Shown one piece after another: positions 48,194 to 61,974 of a stretch of 64,000 nt of DNA. The notes beneath the pieces were generated by a model, which saw only the letters and a program-made list of their open reading frames with translations, searched no databases and was not told the DNA's origin. Positions within the stretch are counted from its first letter, which is position 1. Every line of letters starts with the position of its first letter. The position numbers and the translations under genes are program-made. Source of the stretch: Pyrrhosoma nymphula (lineage: Eukaryota; Arthropoda; Insecta; Odonata; Coenagrionidae); assembly GCA_963573305.1 (NCBI GenBank), contig OY754329.1, positions 82,952,576-83,016,575 on the forward strand, written 5' to 3'.

Positions 48194-50095
48194 TCCTACT
48201 TGTTTAGTACACTTTGAGGTGTACAATTAAATTCACAGGACTAAATTAATGAAATTATAGAAAACATTAGGTACAGACTGAAAGGATGGACGCTCTATTA
48301 GTGCCTTTTAAAATGAATCACACAGCTCAGGCAAGTAAAATGTTTTTCTTCAAATTTTGTCAGATGATTTAAAGCACTAGCTTTAATTGGTAGAGTGCAT
48401 ATTTAGGAGAGTAACTGTAAGCACTGCCCTAGTAGAGCGGATAGCGTTTTGGATAGCGATAACGACAACGCAAAATACGAAACCGTGATATCACCCCAGG
48501 ATGGGCAGCGATAAATTGGTTGGTGTTGTGAGGTAGAGTGTTCAATGTGTAGAATCCAGGCGCCTACCTTTTTATTTGTTAAAATACCTGTTATGATATA
48601 AAGGTAGCCATACTACTTGCAAATCTTGAAACAGCAGTAATATGGGCGCAAACAAACGGATTCACCGGTAAAGAGGCTGAAAAAACGTTGTTTTCATAGG
48701 TGTCTCTCAGGTCAACTCCTTTCACTTGTGTTTAACTCTGAACTACTATCAAGGCCGGATAAACGTGCTGGAAGGGTTGAGAACGTTTTACGTGTAGCGA
48801 CTTGTGATACATAGCGAATAAAATCTCTTTCTCGGCATCAAAGGAATACGACAGGGGGTTTAAGTAAATGAGAGGTTATGCGAGAGTATAAATCGATCAA
48901 CTCGATTTCGGCGTGGTTTCCCCATCTCCAGTGCGCAAATTGCGTCCATTGCGTCAATCAGCGACGCCACCCTAATCTCCGTACATAAATCGATCGCTTA
49001 CCAATTGGGACTCGATTGATTTGTTGTTGGACGCTGCACCGCACGCTGATTGCAATCTTGCAGTTAGTGTGACACAGGGAGCGAAGGCTTTACTGCTAAC
49101 TTGGTTGGATACTAAGGAAAGCGACCGACGACTGAGTGAGGTTGTTAACTTATCTTTAGGGGGAAACTTTTATAAACTACAGAATATTACATATTAAACG
49201 ACCCGTGTTTCAATGCTAAACCATCATCCACCACCATTATTTACAAATGAGCAACAGCTTACAACAACTTATGGTAGTTGGAGCGAGATATCACTTCACC
49301 TAGAATTTCAGCAATTTCTCAATCAAATTCAAGTCAACCTCTTCTCAGGTAAATTGTTGCACAATTATTTAAGTTTTCTTAGCTTATAACTTTTGGAATA
49401 AATAAACTTCTGTAAGTATATGCATTTCATTCATCCGGGATAGACATTGTGCGTGGCAGTTGTTAATGATAAGCATCTAAATGTAAACTCCAGGAAATTC
49501 TAACTCAGGGAACTGACTAATCCTGAAAACATCTCTTAGTGAGTTTGGCATCCCTAAGTGAAACTGATTGCACTGCAACCGGTAAAACCTCGATAAACGG
49601 AAACCACTGACATACGGACACCTCTAACGTATCCAAATCCTAGGCTGATTTACATTCGATTAGGCTTAACCGGACCATCTCACATAAGGACACTTCGATT
49701 TGAGGACACTGACGTATTTTGGGAATATAGTTTTTCCAAAACGCGCATATTTTGGTGATTTCTTTAAATCTACATAGCTCTATAAACATTTTTACAGTCT
49801 CTCATTTTTTAATTTAAGTTTCATTACAATTTTTAATTGCTATATCTGTTTTCAATCAAAATTCCACGAGAAATCCTTTTCGGTAGTCGCATTTATTTTC
49901 AGATTTTGATACTTCATCTTCATCCATGAGACCATGTACGTAATGATAAAAACTGAGGGGTCCATCTCACGGAAGGACATATTCTTATGGACCACCCGCT
50001 GTCTGCCAAATAAAGATTTTACTGCATTTTCAACAGCACACAGTACAGTTCAACAGAGACAATGAGAGTGCATCGCTCAATAAAAAATTCCTCAC

Positions 50096-50217
50096 CCAGC
50101 ATATTTGGAAGCGGCCTTCGCTGGTGGAGGACCAGCGGCGAAGGCGAACTGGGCAGTCGTCGGGTAGTTGAGACTCGGCCTTTGGTGGCGGCGGCACAGC
50201 TCGTACTCCGATGCCAC
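50096..50217 (-). CDS. SLC36 exon: loop after TM2
   Basis: Exon of 122 bases in a GC-rich island. The acceptor is ttcaccag|GTG and the donor GG|GTGAGG. It starts in phase 0 and ends with two bases, exactly what the flanking exons need. It encodes 40 residues beginning VASEYELCRRHQRPSLNY and ending AASKYA. These match the hydrophilic segment after TM2 of PAT proteins, where a C-x-H/Y-x-L-C motif and a 'P-x-L-x-Y' stretch are usual. It has no membrane segment. It was recognised from phase, position and the E-L-C...P-S-L-N-Y pattern rather than from length, because other reading frames through this island are also open. Confidence 0.85.
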
Positions 50218-50593
50218 CTGGTGAACGAAAGGAAAACCATTTACACACGTTTCATCACAAGTGCATCCCGTAATGACGGTGCGGAGGAGGGCGCAAACTT
50301 CAAGCGATCAAGTACATCTAAACAGATCAGCTGTTGCCAACCTTTGCCGCGCGTGCCACCAAGGGGTACGAGCTTGCTGGCTTAAGGTGGCTCTGGCCTC
50401 AGGGTCACTAATTCCAGAAACTCTAGAAACTTAAATATAGCATCATTGAAGTGCGTTTATTAAACCGAGATGAAAAAATAGGGGTTTCAGGCCAGTTTTA
50501 CTGTAATTCATCCTCGAAGGGGGAGATTTTAACATGGGCTCTTAAAGAGATTGCTCGGATTGCAGCAGAAAAACTTCATATGTGAGCCATTAA

Positions 50594-51702
50594 TTGATAA
50601 TGCCGCGCTTAGAGATTGATAATGTCACGCTTCACTACTCTAACGTAGTCAGAAATCTGGGAATTCTTATGAATAACAATCTCACCTGGCATGATCAAGT
50701 GAACCAAATTTCCAACCGCGTAAACAGTACTCTGTATCAGCTTAAAACCCAGAAACATGTCTTACCGACTCACATTAGGACGAAATTAGTTATTGCATTA
50801 GCATTTCCCCATTTAGACTATTGTTCCTTGGTATTTGGTGATCTTTCAGAAGAACTTAATGACAAACTTCAGAGGACCCAAAACTCTTGTATTAGATTCA
50901 TTTTTAACCTTCGCTACGATGAACATGTGTCCTCTTATAGGGAAAAACTGTCTTGGTTAACAGTCAAAGACAGACGTAATTATTCGCTCAGTGTCTTTCT
51001 GTTCTCCTTATTCTCCGCTTCAGAACCAAAATACTTAATAGACATGTTTATACACCAACCACAGTCCCGAACTATAAATACAAGAAGTGCACAATCTGAC
51101 CTTTATTGCCCCGCCCATAGAACCACAAAATATCATCACTCTTTCCTGGTCAAATCTACAAAATTATGGAATTTCCTCCCCATTCATCTAAAGAATATTT
51201 TAAACACACAGACATTCAAGACAAAACTTTATTCTTACCTTCTACAAAAAAACATAATTCTGTGATTCAGTCTACACCAAAAATGAACTTGTGAAACTGT
51301 TGCTTAGTATTAGTTTTTCGTTTGATTTTATACCAAAAAGAAGCTGCAACGACTTTCTTTACTGTTTTATTATTGGTTTATTATTCACTAAAATGTCTTT
51401 GATTGTAAATTCTGATTTAGAAATGTGTTAAAAAATTATTCTTCAGTTATCCAGTTCAGATTCTGTTTTTGCTTATGTTTACACTAAAAGGATTATGTCA
51501 CTTTTTTCTTAACTGTATTCTTCGTTTAGGTTTATTTTATTTTATATGATGCATTTTTGATTGTATGTCTTTTCTGTGATTAGAGATATAAAACTGGCAT
51601 GTAATGTATATATTTACATATGTTCAATAGCAGGTTAAGTACCTTAAGCTCACCACCATTGTAAAATTGGTGCTCTTAGGGGTATTGTACCCAGAGCAAA
51701 TA

Positions 51703-51730
<28 letters not shown>
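50594..51730 (+). mobile_element. 5'-truncated Jockey-like LINE with (ATT)n tail
   Basis: An intact 223-codon frame at 50594-51265 encodes the region after the RT palm: V-V-R-N-L-G-I-L-M-N-N-N-L-T-W, F-P-H-L-D-Y-C-S-L-V, L-Q-R-T-Q-N-S-C-I-R-F-I, L-S-W-L-T-V-K-D-R-R, S-F-L-V-K-S-T-K-L-W-N-F-L-P. These are typical of Jockey-type insect LINEs. After the stop come about 440 bases of 3' UTR with a CACCATTGTAAAATTGGTG hairpin, GTACCCAGAGCAAATAAAT and an (ATT)n tail at 51704-51730. The RT catalytic domain and ORF1 are missing. The open frame and clean tail suggest a fairly young insertion. It lies antisense in an SLC36 intron, about 380 bases from the 50096-50217 exon. Confidence 0.9.
51704..51730. 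repeat. (ATT)n tail of the LINE
   Basis: Nine ATT units directly after the LINE 3' end. Confidence 0.95.
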
Positions 51731-51734
<4 letters not shown>

Positions 51735-54259
51735 CAACTGTTCATAAGAAACGAATGGTCCTGGTAAATTGAATAAAAATAATATAAATGAATCTTACTA
51801 CCTATTTCTCAGAGTTATTAGCAAATTACTGCCGTAATTGAAGTCAAAATGCGGTAGTTCCAAACAAATGGCGCTGCAGTCGGATCCTATGGCTGGACAA
51901 AAGTGGTCTTTAAAAATACATTCGAGGAATAATCTGCATATTTTCTATTTTGGTTTTCAATAGGTTTCATTTCATCAGCGAAAGCAAGATTAAACCAAAT
52001 AAATAAAATTGCGTTATTTAGTATTTGTTTTGACTCACATAGTTTAGAGTCACCTTAAGGAGCGCGCGAGAAAATACTAACAATGGCATAAGTGTGGGAA
52101 TATATTTTAAGTATCTACTTAAAATATAACTTTAATGATGTCGTCTCAGACCTGATTTGATGAAACTATTATATGACGGAATAAGATCTCCATGCAAAAT
52201 TCCACGGACGAGTAATAAATATGGCCAGTATCGATATTTTACATCATTGTCAAGTTTCAAAACAGAGTTTGGAATGCTTTATAATATACAAATTTCTCTT
52301 GTTTGGGATTATCAACTTATTTCTAAGCTCGAAGTGAGAGATATAAAAGTATCTTTCCACTGATAATTATTTTTGTAGGCACACGTAGTTTTAGTCGTTT
52401 GTTTTAGTAGTTTTAACGTTTAGGCATCGTATGAGCATTTTTTCCGTAATTCTATCATTTTTATACACTCACGCAACCAGGGTAGTTTAGTACAGGTGTC
52501 ACCTTTAAAACTACCTAAAGCTCACACTTAACAAGGAGTTCCCTTTACTACTGTTAACGCTTTGGAAAAAGCATTAAATATATCTCTCTCAACTTATTCA
52601 GAAACTTCGAGTGGCCTGACTATAAGGGGTACTTTAGTGAGAATAGGGTTGGCAAGGAGAGTGCAACTCTAAAAAGGTCGCGAACACGGATGTAGATAAT
52701 TCAAAAATTGAATTTTCTTTTCATCTTCTTCAGCCAAATGTTATCATCATTTAGGGCTGGTTTATAGAAAAAAGCTTTAATAACTTAAGCAAATAAAGTG
52801 AAATTAACATGACAGGAGAACGTTAAAGGAAAAAAATAGAGAGGGTTGGACGCTATCTGTTCCCAAAAACAAAAAAATATTAAATTGATGTGATTGAAGT
52901 GTGCATCGTCCGAGTATTTTTGAAGATTTGACAGTTGTTTTGTGATTGGCAACGCCGTATCTTTTCATATCTATTTATTTCTCTACCATGATACAGAAGA
53001 ACGTTACACAAATATCTTTTTAAAAGCCTTGAAAAACGATAACGGTGTTTCGTCCTTTAGTATAACTTCACGATTATTCTAATTCGACGCTCCTCCGTCA
53101 TTTTTAGCATTGCTAGCATTATAAATGGAAATGTTTAGCGTTACTTAACACTGGTTTCACGGGTTTCTGTGAACGTCACCATTTCCGACGAGGCCCTGAT
53201 AACATTCACAGCCTACACTAACGTAAATATGGCGTTCATTCATTTATTAAAAAACGGCTTTGCGTGCAAATATTTCTCAATGACACGCTGCTGAGGCGTT
53301 CCGCTAATTTCACGTTAAGTGCCTAATATAAATCTGCGATAATCGTTTCTACAATTCAACAATAAGCTCGGCACTATTGAAAAAGACGGGTTTCATGTTA
53401 GATGAGCTGACGGACTATCTAAGTTTGCTAAACTCTCATAAGTGAAGTCAATATTGCTTCCTAAGGCTGTAGAAATAAGTCATCAAAGTTGACCAAAACG
53501 AGCCCAAGTTATACTTAATAGTATGAGCTATAGTTGAAACGCAATTCACAAATTGAAATGAAAAACAAGGGTCATGTCGCATTTAAAACTTTCACATTAA
53601 TTAATGCTGATTACATTTGATGTGGTTTTTTTAAGCACACAATGTGACGTCATGGACCACATTTCAATGAAATCAATGACCTTTAAAATTGTTGGTAAAG
53701 ATACTAAAGCCGATCGGTTGATTGATAATAATGTAGCTTTTCTATTGTCATTTTTCGAGGACGTTCTCGAGATAACGCAACTTTTCAAAAAAATCAAACA
53801 TTCGAGATTCTAAAAGATATAGGAGTACCGCATCCCTAAAAGACTTTTTTATCAAGAGTTAAATTTTATCCCCATGCTCGTAGATATCCCTGCAATAATA
53901 AAGCCAACCCAATGACTCAAGGTATTAATTAATAGGTTAAATATGGGCGAGAATGAAGGATGTTGGTCGAGTAACAAGGCCGTGGAAGTAGTCATTAGGA
54001 TATTGCGACGCAGGTGGCTGCTACAGAGGGGAGAATGCTGAGTCAGCAATGGAGAGCATTTTGCACATTACCTACCGGCGCGCGGCGGTGCATTAAGTAT
54101 GAGGCGCTGCGGTAGGAAATGGTGTACCTCAAAAATCGTATACATTGTGCATAAATCTGAATATTCCCAAAATAAATTACGTCATACATAATTTCGTCTA
54201 TCTCTATTCACAAGTTAAAAACCTCTATTTCGGTGCAATATTTCCATTGAGGAAAAATC

Positions 54260-54420
54260 ATTTGCCTTAACCGAGCCTTGAACCTGGATCCCCCAATGTC
54301 ACGCCGCGAATTTCTCGAGGGATCCGGATTCGAATTCTGGTCAATGCGAATTATTTTTCTTTGCGAAATTTCTGCACTCATATGTACTTGGGTGTGATTA
54401 AGTGCAAGGTAATACCGTGG
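54260..54420 (+). repeat. Possible SINE remnant
   Basis: GGATTCGAATTCTGG resembles a tRNA B box with a GC-rich stretch before it. No good A box; low support. Confidence 0.25.
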
Positions 54421-56569
54421 CTAGTCACGGTATTTCAACCCCTATTACGCCTCTGATCCTCCAACATTATCTCTCTCCACACGTCAAAACATCCATTTCG
54501 ACAAACGCTTCTTTTTATGTGTGTTTCAGTCTCTATATCCTTATCACCATATCCTTATCACCGTAATGCATTTCACAGACATTATTTTCATCAGCACTGC
54601 TGTACACTTACTCGGATCTAAATATCAATTAGGCCTCCAGCAACAGTATTCAATGCCAGCTTTCGAAGACTTCCATTAATGTTTAGTCAACTTCTTTTAA
54701 GGTCCAATTTTCCAACTCTTAAATTACCATAGGTACTCCACCCCAAAGTTCAACGCAATGTTTGCTAGTCTACAATTTTCTACTACCTTTGTTGAAAACA
54801 GCTTCCTAACAATTACGTCAACTGAGAAACAGTATCATGACGACATGGCTACAAGTTAATCCATTAGATGAAAAAATCAAAATTAAGATACGTGTCTTAA
54901 ATGAAGCAAAGATATAATGTACGAGACATGGCATCATGATATTATACGATTGTATCGTATCGTATTTTCCCACTATCTGATTAATATTGCTATAAAACAA
55001 AGGCTGCATCTCAATCGAAAAAAGGATAATACCACACCATCAAATGTATCAAGATTTCAACAGAATAAATGCTAGTAAAACGAGCGCAATAAAAACGTGT
55101 CTTACATTCTAATATTGCCTAGATGCGAAATATGCAGATGCCTAGACTGTTAGTCAAAGTCGACATAGCAGCTATCTCCGTAAATCTACTTGGTTTACTT
55201 GTGGAGTGGTTTGGAGGTTTATTGAGAGGAGAGGGGTTTGGCACAGGGTGATTAAGGGAAAATGTTGGACGAAAGGGAAGAGGAAAGAGAAGATTGCTTG
55301 GATTAAGAACGGCGTGTGTGGCAGAGCATGTGAAGAGTTTAAGATTGGGATAATGAAGGGCATTGTCAGTGATTCGGAAGAAAATTCGTTTATAATTGAC
55401 CGATTAACTAAAGTTGTTAAGTTTCAAACCGTCAAAGGACCGATAAATATTGGCAGAACACCTATGTAGCTGACTTCATTGTCTGATAGTCTGTGGCTTT
55501 AGTTGAACAGAAAACGCCAAAGGGCTGTACAGTAATAGCTCGTTAATACTGTCCAGGTTCCTGCCTCAATCTCTGAAAATTTAATTCAATTCAATAGTTT
55601 TGTGAAGTCATATGAATTGATTTAATTTAATAGTTATGTGATGGAAACGATGGAAAAGACTCCAGACAGTTGAGAAAATTTTTGTCACAACTGTAATAAG
55701 AACCTGTCATACAATCGAAAGAATAGCTCTGAATACGATAATTCCTAGTTTTATTATTGTTTTTTAAATAATTTCAATTTATTTTGTCTCGTCACGTAGG
55801 CAAATGCAAAACTTATGTATTTCTCTCCAACGAAAGTTCCCGGACTTTATTCATCTCGACAGCTCATTAATTGGACACATCAACAAATGACGAGGTCCAG
55901 TGGGGGAAGCGTCTTTCGAGTCACCAAGCAACTAGGCCATTAATCGATCCCAAAAAAGAAGTCAAATCTATGAATGCACTGCGCCGGTGTCGATCCCAGT
56001 AGTTTTTTTTTCGTGCGCCCAACCGTGGTATTGACGGCTTCGGAATCTGAGACAATGGATGCAGAAATTCCGTTGAGCGTAAAAATGTAGTCTCATTTAT
56101 CTGCCACGGCCAATGAATTGATCTGAACGAATCTGGAAGCAGGCCAGGCCGGTCTGCGGAATGTTTACGGAAAGGAATTACTAAGGAGGGGAGAAGCAGT
56201 TTCATTTTTTCCCCAAATGCTTTTTTGAGCTTTGAATTTATCTTATCGAGCTATTTTCAAGGAAAAATCCTAACCGGAAATTTGGCGAGCAATTGAAAGA
56301 GAGGTAGAAAGACTCCAAGGGAATAAAACAATGACTGAGCCAACTCTTGAGTTTCACCGTGAGGGAAGCCCGAATTGAATTCGGAGATTAACACGAGTAT
56401 CATAGAGAGTTGCGAAATACTGACCCCAAAATCTTACTCTTTTGTAAACTGTGAACAATGTGTACGAAGCACAGGATCTAATTTCCACCTATCAAGTATA
56501 TTTAATCAGAGGAAGGAGATAGGTAACCTGGAACAGTTTGGAAAGACATAAAAAATAGTAAGCACGACA

Positions 56570-56770
56570 AAACTAGGCTTATGCAGGGTGTTACAGGAGG
56601 AAAGTACCTAACTTCTGGAGGAGGTAGTAATAGTGACTTAAAGTATTTTGGACCAAAAACATGGACTCGCAATTCTTTAATTACGGATCTATGGCAACGA
56701 AAACATTTTGTCAGAAACATTCTGCATTTACCATGAAAACGTCCCAAAGCAGAGGCATCCAGCAATACTC
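56570..56770 (+). repeat. Probable dispersed repeat
   Basis: ATGCAGGGTGTTACAGGAGG followed by GTACCTAACTTCTGGAGGAG and GTGACTTAAAGTATTTTGGA has the look of a common arthropod interspersed repeat. The class is unknown and there is no second copy in the window. Confidence 0.3.
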
Positions 56771-59700
56771 ACGAAGAAAATCTCGTTTTAACTCTATTTA
56801 AGGTTTAAATCTTTCTATCGAAATCAAGTCCGTGATCGAAATGTATGCAAATTGCATGCAATTTCCAAGATGGAAACAATGAGAACGTTTTCAAACTATT
56901 ATTTCTTAGAATAACTTTTTTTTTTAAACATACGAAAACCTTTGTTCAGACAAAAAATTACCTAATTTTATTTCATCTCCAAAATTGGTATAATATTTTT
57001 CATACCTTAATTTTTAACGGTTATATGGCATCATAAATGGTATATACCTACCGTTAAATAAGCAAATTTTTCGGCGGCTCTCTTCCACGCATGGAACTGG
57101 TATTGACTTACCGAAAAAGACAATTAAATTCGCCAATATTAGCTTATTTACCTTATTTAAAAGGTTTGAAAAGAATTAACAACCACTGATACTCCAATGG
57201 GGATATTTTTGCGAACCAAATGCAGTAAACAGTCAAGTGACACCAAAGATCTCAAGTGGAAATTACTTCCATGGATTAACTGTCGATCACTGGCGCTGAG
57301 ATTCATTGTTTAAGAAGCCGATTGAACAAATAAACTCTCCTAAGATTGCTTAATCAATTTCATTAATTAATCTTAGGTAAACTCTCAATGTGATGAAATA
57401 TTAAGGCAAGAGGCACCACATCGGAATCATTAAAAATATTTCATGAATGTAATGTCTGAAGGAGACAAAAGGATTTCTTTTTGTTGTAATTATTATTTTA
57501 TTTTTTCATTTTTTCTATTTAAATAATTTCTTTTGATTAATATGTTGATATTGTATGCAAAATATGTCAGAGGGGCCAATGTAGGCCCACGACAATTTAT
57601 GTTCATTAATTACAACTACTACTATATTCACGTCCCCCGAGCAGTAGTACACCTTGAATATGTAATTTGCCAAATAGACCCACGTTAAAACTATCAATAA
57701 TTAAACCACTAACAATCTCTTCCGTAGAACATGAGTATTTTAATTATGTATCACTAAGAATTCCATTAATATGAATGATAGGAGGGCAGTTGTCTGAGAA
57801 CAATGACAGGCATGACTTCTCTAAGAATAATAGTATGATTACCCTGTGCCACACATCCTGGAGGCGACATGCACAGTATTTCGTGTAAAAAAATGTGCAC
57901 TTCTTACTTTGTTTGTCGCTGAGGACTGGGAATAAGAAAGCGTCATAGAACAGGAGTAAAGGCTTTAAGCCCATTAGTAAAATTTGAGGATCGCAAGGTC
58001 AGGTCATTTTACTACAATTAATCTTTTATCCTATACCAATGCGAATCAAACTTGCCCATTCACGATTCTTGAAATAATCCTTACAGAGAAAACCATCCTT
58101 TCCTTACTGAGCAGACAATGAGAAATAAGAATATCGCCAGATATGTTTTCTTACCACATGCGAAGACATTTTTACCCCTAGACGTGATGATACGTTTCAA
58201 ACCAAATCCGCTAACTCTATCCCACTTGAAGAGTTAAATTAAAAGAACCCATCACCTATTCTAATTCGATTTTGAACCCCAAGAGAGCGGCACATATTTG
58301 GGGCAATAGCATGAATTCAGCGCTAACTTTTTTCTCTAAATAAATCCTTAACTAATTAACTAATTTATTATTAATATAAAACTTTAAGTGTTATTAACTT
58401 TTAAAAAGATATACACTTTTAGAGAAAATTAAAAAAAAATGTACTTCAAGTTAATGTAATTGAATCCACCGAAAGCTCTGTATTATCTTGTTCTTCAAAC
58501 TAATTGAGCCTCTAGCTTCTACCATCACTGCGATTTGATCACTGCTGCACCACCACCATAAGTACTGCAGAAATAAATGTTAAGAAAAGAAATTTCCTCA
58601 AAATATAATAGCAAGAAGCGGCAGCTGCTTAAGTAATGGTGATTACCTCTTAGGCGAGGCTGACAATGAAACAGCTCATCGATAATAACTCACTTCGGTA
58701 ACATCATTAGTTTTTCTGATTTAAAACAGGAAGAAAAGGATTATTTCTTTTCACTGTAGTTGGACCTGCGTACTTCTTAACCAGATATAGCCGTGAACAG
58801 AGAGATTTCAGTTTTTCTAGATCATAACCTGAACCAACGGCCACCGCAAGCGGTCAGAGGGCATGGAATAAGAGCCCACTATACTTCATATTGATCAGCC
58901 ATCTTCAGTTCCTATTCTTATCCTTTTCATTATAAATCTCTATTTTTTTCGTCAAAAGCTATAACAAGTTTGAATGCATAATTTAAAACATGATAGGGTA
59001 TCATAATTAACACAGAATTGTTCTTCAGAGCCGAAACAGTAATGATAGGTTCATCAACAAGAGGAAACATCACCAACTGATTTTACGGTTCATACCTCTA
59101 TTTTTTTCCAAGTGAATATTTCACTACCGAGTGCAAATTCCTCAGCTCCCACTAATGCATCACATGAGAATGATCATCATTTGGCTCAAATATTTCACAC
59201 TTATGTAAACGACGGTTTTTAGATCATTGGTCCGAAGTGCCAAACCCACGCACCTTTGCCAGGTGGGAAAATTTTAAAATGCACCAAAAATGTGTGGAAT
59301 TGGAGGTCATTCATGTCTTGAACAAAAGCCTCCTCTCCATCCCTTCCTGAAGTATCAGCACCGCATCTGCGCAATGGAAAGCCCGTTTATCCACTCAACT
59401 AAACCACTCGTGCGTAACACGAGTTTGCATCAAAAGTATGCCCGACCCCGCTTTAAATAGTTTCGACAAACACGAAGTCCGGAAAGAGAAAAAAAAATAA
59501 ATAAATGAAAAAAGCAAAATATTCCTGCACGTGACATTCCAATACATGGATTTTAGTGGACTAAGGCCCACCTCACTGGCGATGAAATGATAGCACATTT
59601 TTTTAACCAATTTGAGAAAGACCAAACTCAACACTAATCCGAATGTGCAAAAATATAGTTACTTATGTTATTAGAATCTAAATTTCAAAGTTTCTCTATA

Positions 59701-59869
59701 AAAATGTATTTGTTTGCTCCTGATATTTGCCTCCTGATATTTTCATGAATCTGAATTGGAAATGGAGATCCACCAGTTAAGGTCGGTTTAGATGGATGTA
59801 ATCTAACCTTTAAACTAATCTTATCACTTAAACCTAAACAAATCTTTCACAGCTGAAGGATCTTGTTTC

Positions 59870-60240
59870 CTTACACTATTTCATTCTTTAGCTCGACAAA
59901 CACCCTACCTTCCTTAATCCCATTCATAATGCCTATTCTCTTTCCCCTCCGTCCCCGCTTACCCAACATCTGTTCACCCCTCTATCACGACCTTCACCAT
60001 CCCCTCGCCTTCTCATTACCTGTTCCAACCACTGACTCTGCCTTTTCCTAATATCCTCAACCAATATCATTCTCTCCTGACCCGCCATACCGAGCGCCTC
60101 CTCGTTCACCCTCCTTTCCCTCCATCACACCTTCTCCTTTTTCCTCCACAACCACATCTCAAACGCGTAGAACCTATTCTAATCTTCGTTCCTCAGTCCA
60201 GGTTTCTGCACCATGAAACGATCTACTCCATAGTTGACTC
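59870..60240 (-). pseudogene. Decayed LINE reverse-transcriptase C-terminus
   Basis: On the minus strand: H-G-A-E-T-W-T-E-E-R-R-L-E, F-Y-A-F-E-M-W-L-W-R-K, V-N-E-E-A-L-G-M-A, W-L-E-Q-V-M-R. This fits 'A-E-T-W-T ... A-F-E-M-W-x-W-R-K/R ... T-N-E-E-V-L ... W-x-x-x-V-L-R' of LINE tails. Stops and shifts present. Confidence 0.6.
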
Positions 60241-60848
60241 TTTGCCAATCTCTTCAATGCATTCTAACACAAGGTCCAAGTCAGTAACTTTGTCTTGTTT
60301 GTGAACGATTCCTTTGCTAACGCTATGCTCCGACGGCTCCAACATTGCTCCGTTCAGTATCTCTATTAGGTTCTCTGCGCATTTTCCTCCACCGTAATAA
60401 TTAGATAATTAAACAGTCCTACATGATCCTGTTTGTGTCCTACTTTAATGGTCAACCTCACTTTCTTTGTCTTAGAAATGGTCATTCCTTTAAATTCATT
60501 TAAATATTAATAGCTTTTCAAAAAATTTAAATAAAACAACCAAATATATCGAATTATGTTCATGTTTTGATTGTGTTCAATTTTTAAATAATTCATTCCA
60601 CAACTCTAGCTTCTAATTTTTTTATCCCCAAGTTTACTAAATTTTCTCGGCACTAAACACAAATTTTACTTGAATTAACAGGTTTTTCTTTGTAAAACCA
60701 TATTTGAGTGATTATAGTGCAGGTTTTCAACTTTTGTCAGCATAAAATGTACAAATATTCGAATGAAGTGTTATTTCATAAAATTATGAATTACAGCAAA
60801 AAAATATATCCTCGGATCAAAGATAGTGCTGCAATCCTCGGGTCAATC

Positions 60849-61138
60849 CAAGGGCGGCGTGGGTACTCAGGGGCCCGGGCTGCTGCACGTCCAGAGGGGC
60901 CCGGTTTTAGTGACTCCCCCTCCCCCCTTCTGAAAAAATCTGTGCGTTAAAAACACGCTTAACTACAATTTAATAGGTATTTAGATACAGTATGACAAAA
61001 TTGTACTTTCACTCAGAGATGTTTGGTCTGCTGGCTGTTCAAAGTTCGGGACCCTTTGCACCCGATCCCGAAACCTAGTGCATGGCCCGGGGCCCGGGCG
61101 GGAATCCCCGCCTTCCCGCCCTGGCCACGCCGCCCCTG
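60849..61138. mobile_element. hAT-type MITE, 290 bp
   Basis: Ends CAAGGGCGGCGTGG and (reverse complement) CAGGGGCGGCGTGG differ at one of 14 bases. The flanks GGTCAATC (60841-60848) and GGTCCGTC (61139-61146) match at six of eight. CAGGGGCGG termini with an 8-bp duplication are typical of hAT MITEs. GC-rich subterminal blocks GGGGCCCGGGC recur at both ends. Confidence 0.75.
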
Positions 61139-61389
61139 GGTCCGTCATTCGATTACATATTGAAGCATTACGCCCAGGGAAAGAACGTTTAAAAGCTGTG
61201 AACTCTCAAGGGAGACCCTACTTGTTTTTGACACTGTTTGAGAAGAATTCGGGGGGTACTTAAATATGTTTTAATATGCTTAGTGATACTTTAAATATAC
61301 GATATCTGAAAAAACTTGATATTATATTGTGTAAATAATAAAACTTTAAAAATTAGAAAATTCCTCTGGAGACTTCACCCAATCGGTGA

Positions 61390-61590
61390 AATTATGGGCA
61401 GAACTGATAACGCTCGTCACCCCGGTGGCGGCGGGATAAACTCCTTGCCTGTCAACCAAAGGGTCGCGGGTTCGAATCCGCCAGGATAGGATTTTCAACT
61501 CCCAGAGCATGACTCGTGTGTTCGTTAAACGAGTTCTATGTAAGAGAGAAGTATTTACTCCTAAATTCGCTCGAGACGAGTCACCATTAT
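61390..61590 (+). repeat. tRNA-derived SINE
   Basis: GGTGGCGGCGGGATAAACTC and, 30 bases on, GCGGGTTCGAATCCG (B box GGTTCGAATCC at 61469-61479), then about 90 bases of unrelated body and an (ATT)n tail near 61585. The B box is perfect, but the A region does not fold as a functional tRNA, and the tail marks it as a SINE. It lies in the SLC36 intron region, about 385 bases 3' of the 61975-62125 exon. Confidence 0.6.
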
Positions 61591-61974
61591 TATTATTAAA
61601 AGATCCACCATTTATTTGGTAGGATACCTATGAAGATGCAGGAGTATATTGATTCTAGATATATAATACTGTTACATTGCATTAATGTTATACATGTATA
61701 TTGCGCTATTTTACTGACTGATATGCATTACCACTCTTCTTCCATGAGGCCATTAGTCACATTAAACAAAGAAAATTAATAAACGACTTGAAACCTTGCA
61801 CACTGGTTTTCATAAATAGCACTCAACTCCTCAGGTCCTTCTATTTTGTCATTCGCAGGCACACACGAATCGTGACGATCAATGAATGAGCGTTTAAACG
61901 CATCACTCTCAAGAGTACCATTTTTTCAGAGGATGTTTGAGGAGAACTCGAGTGACGTGTCCTCGAATACTCAC

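Noticed and set aside
51960..51985. Minus-strand CTGATGAAATGAAACC
   Set aside because: Only three bases lie between the two core halves, so no stem II can form.
55206..55469. 87-codon plus-strand frame as a LINE or gene fragment
   Set aside because: The basic, tryptophan-containing peptide faintly resembles LINE tails, but no ordered motifs could be aligned.
61440..61500. tRNA gene suggested by a perfect B box
   Set aside because: No acceptor-stem pairing or anticodon arm can be drawn, and an (ATT)n tail follows; SINE is more likely.
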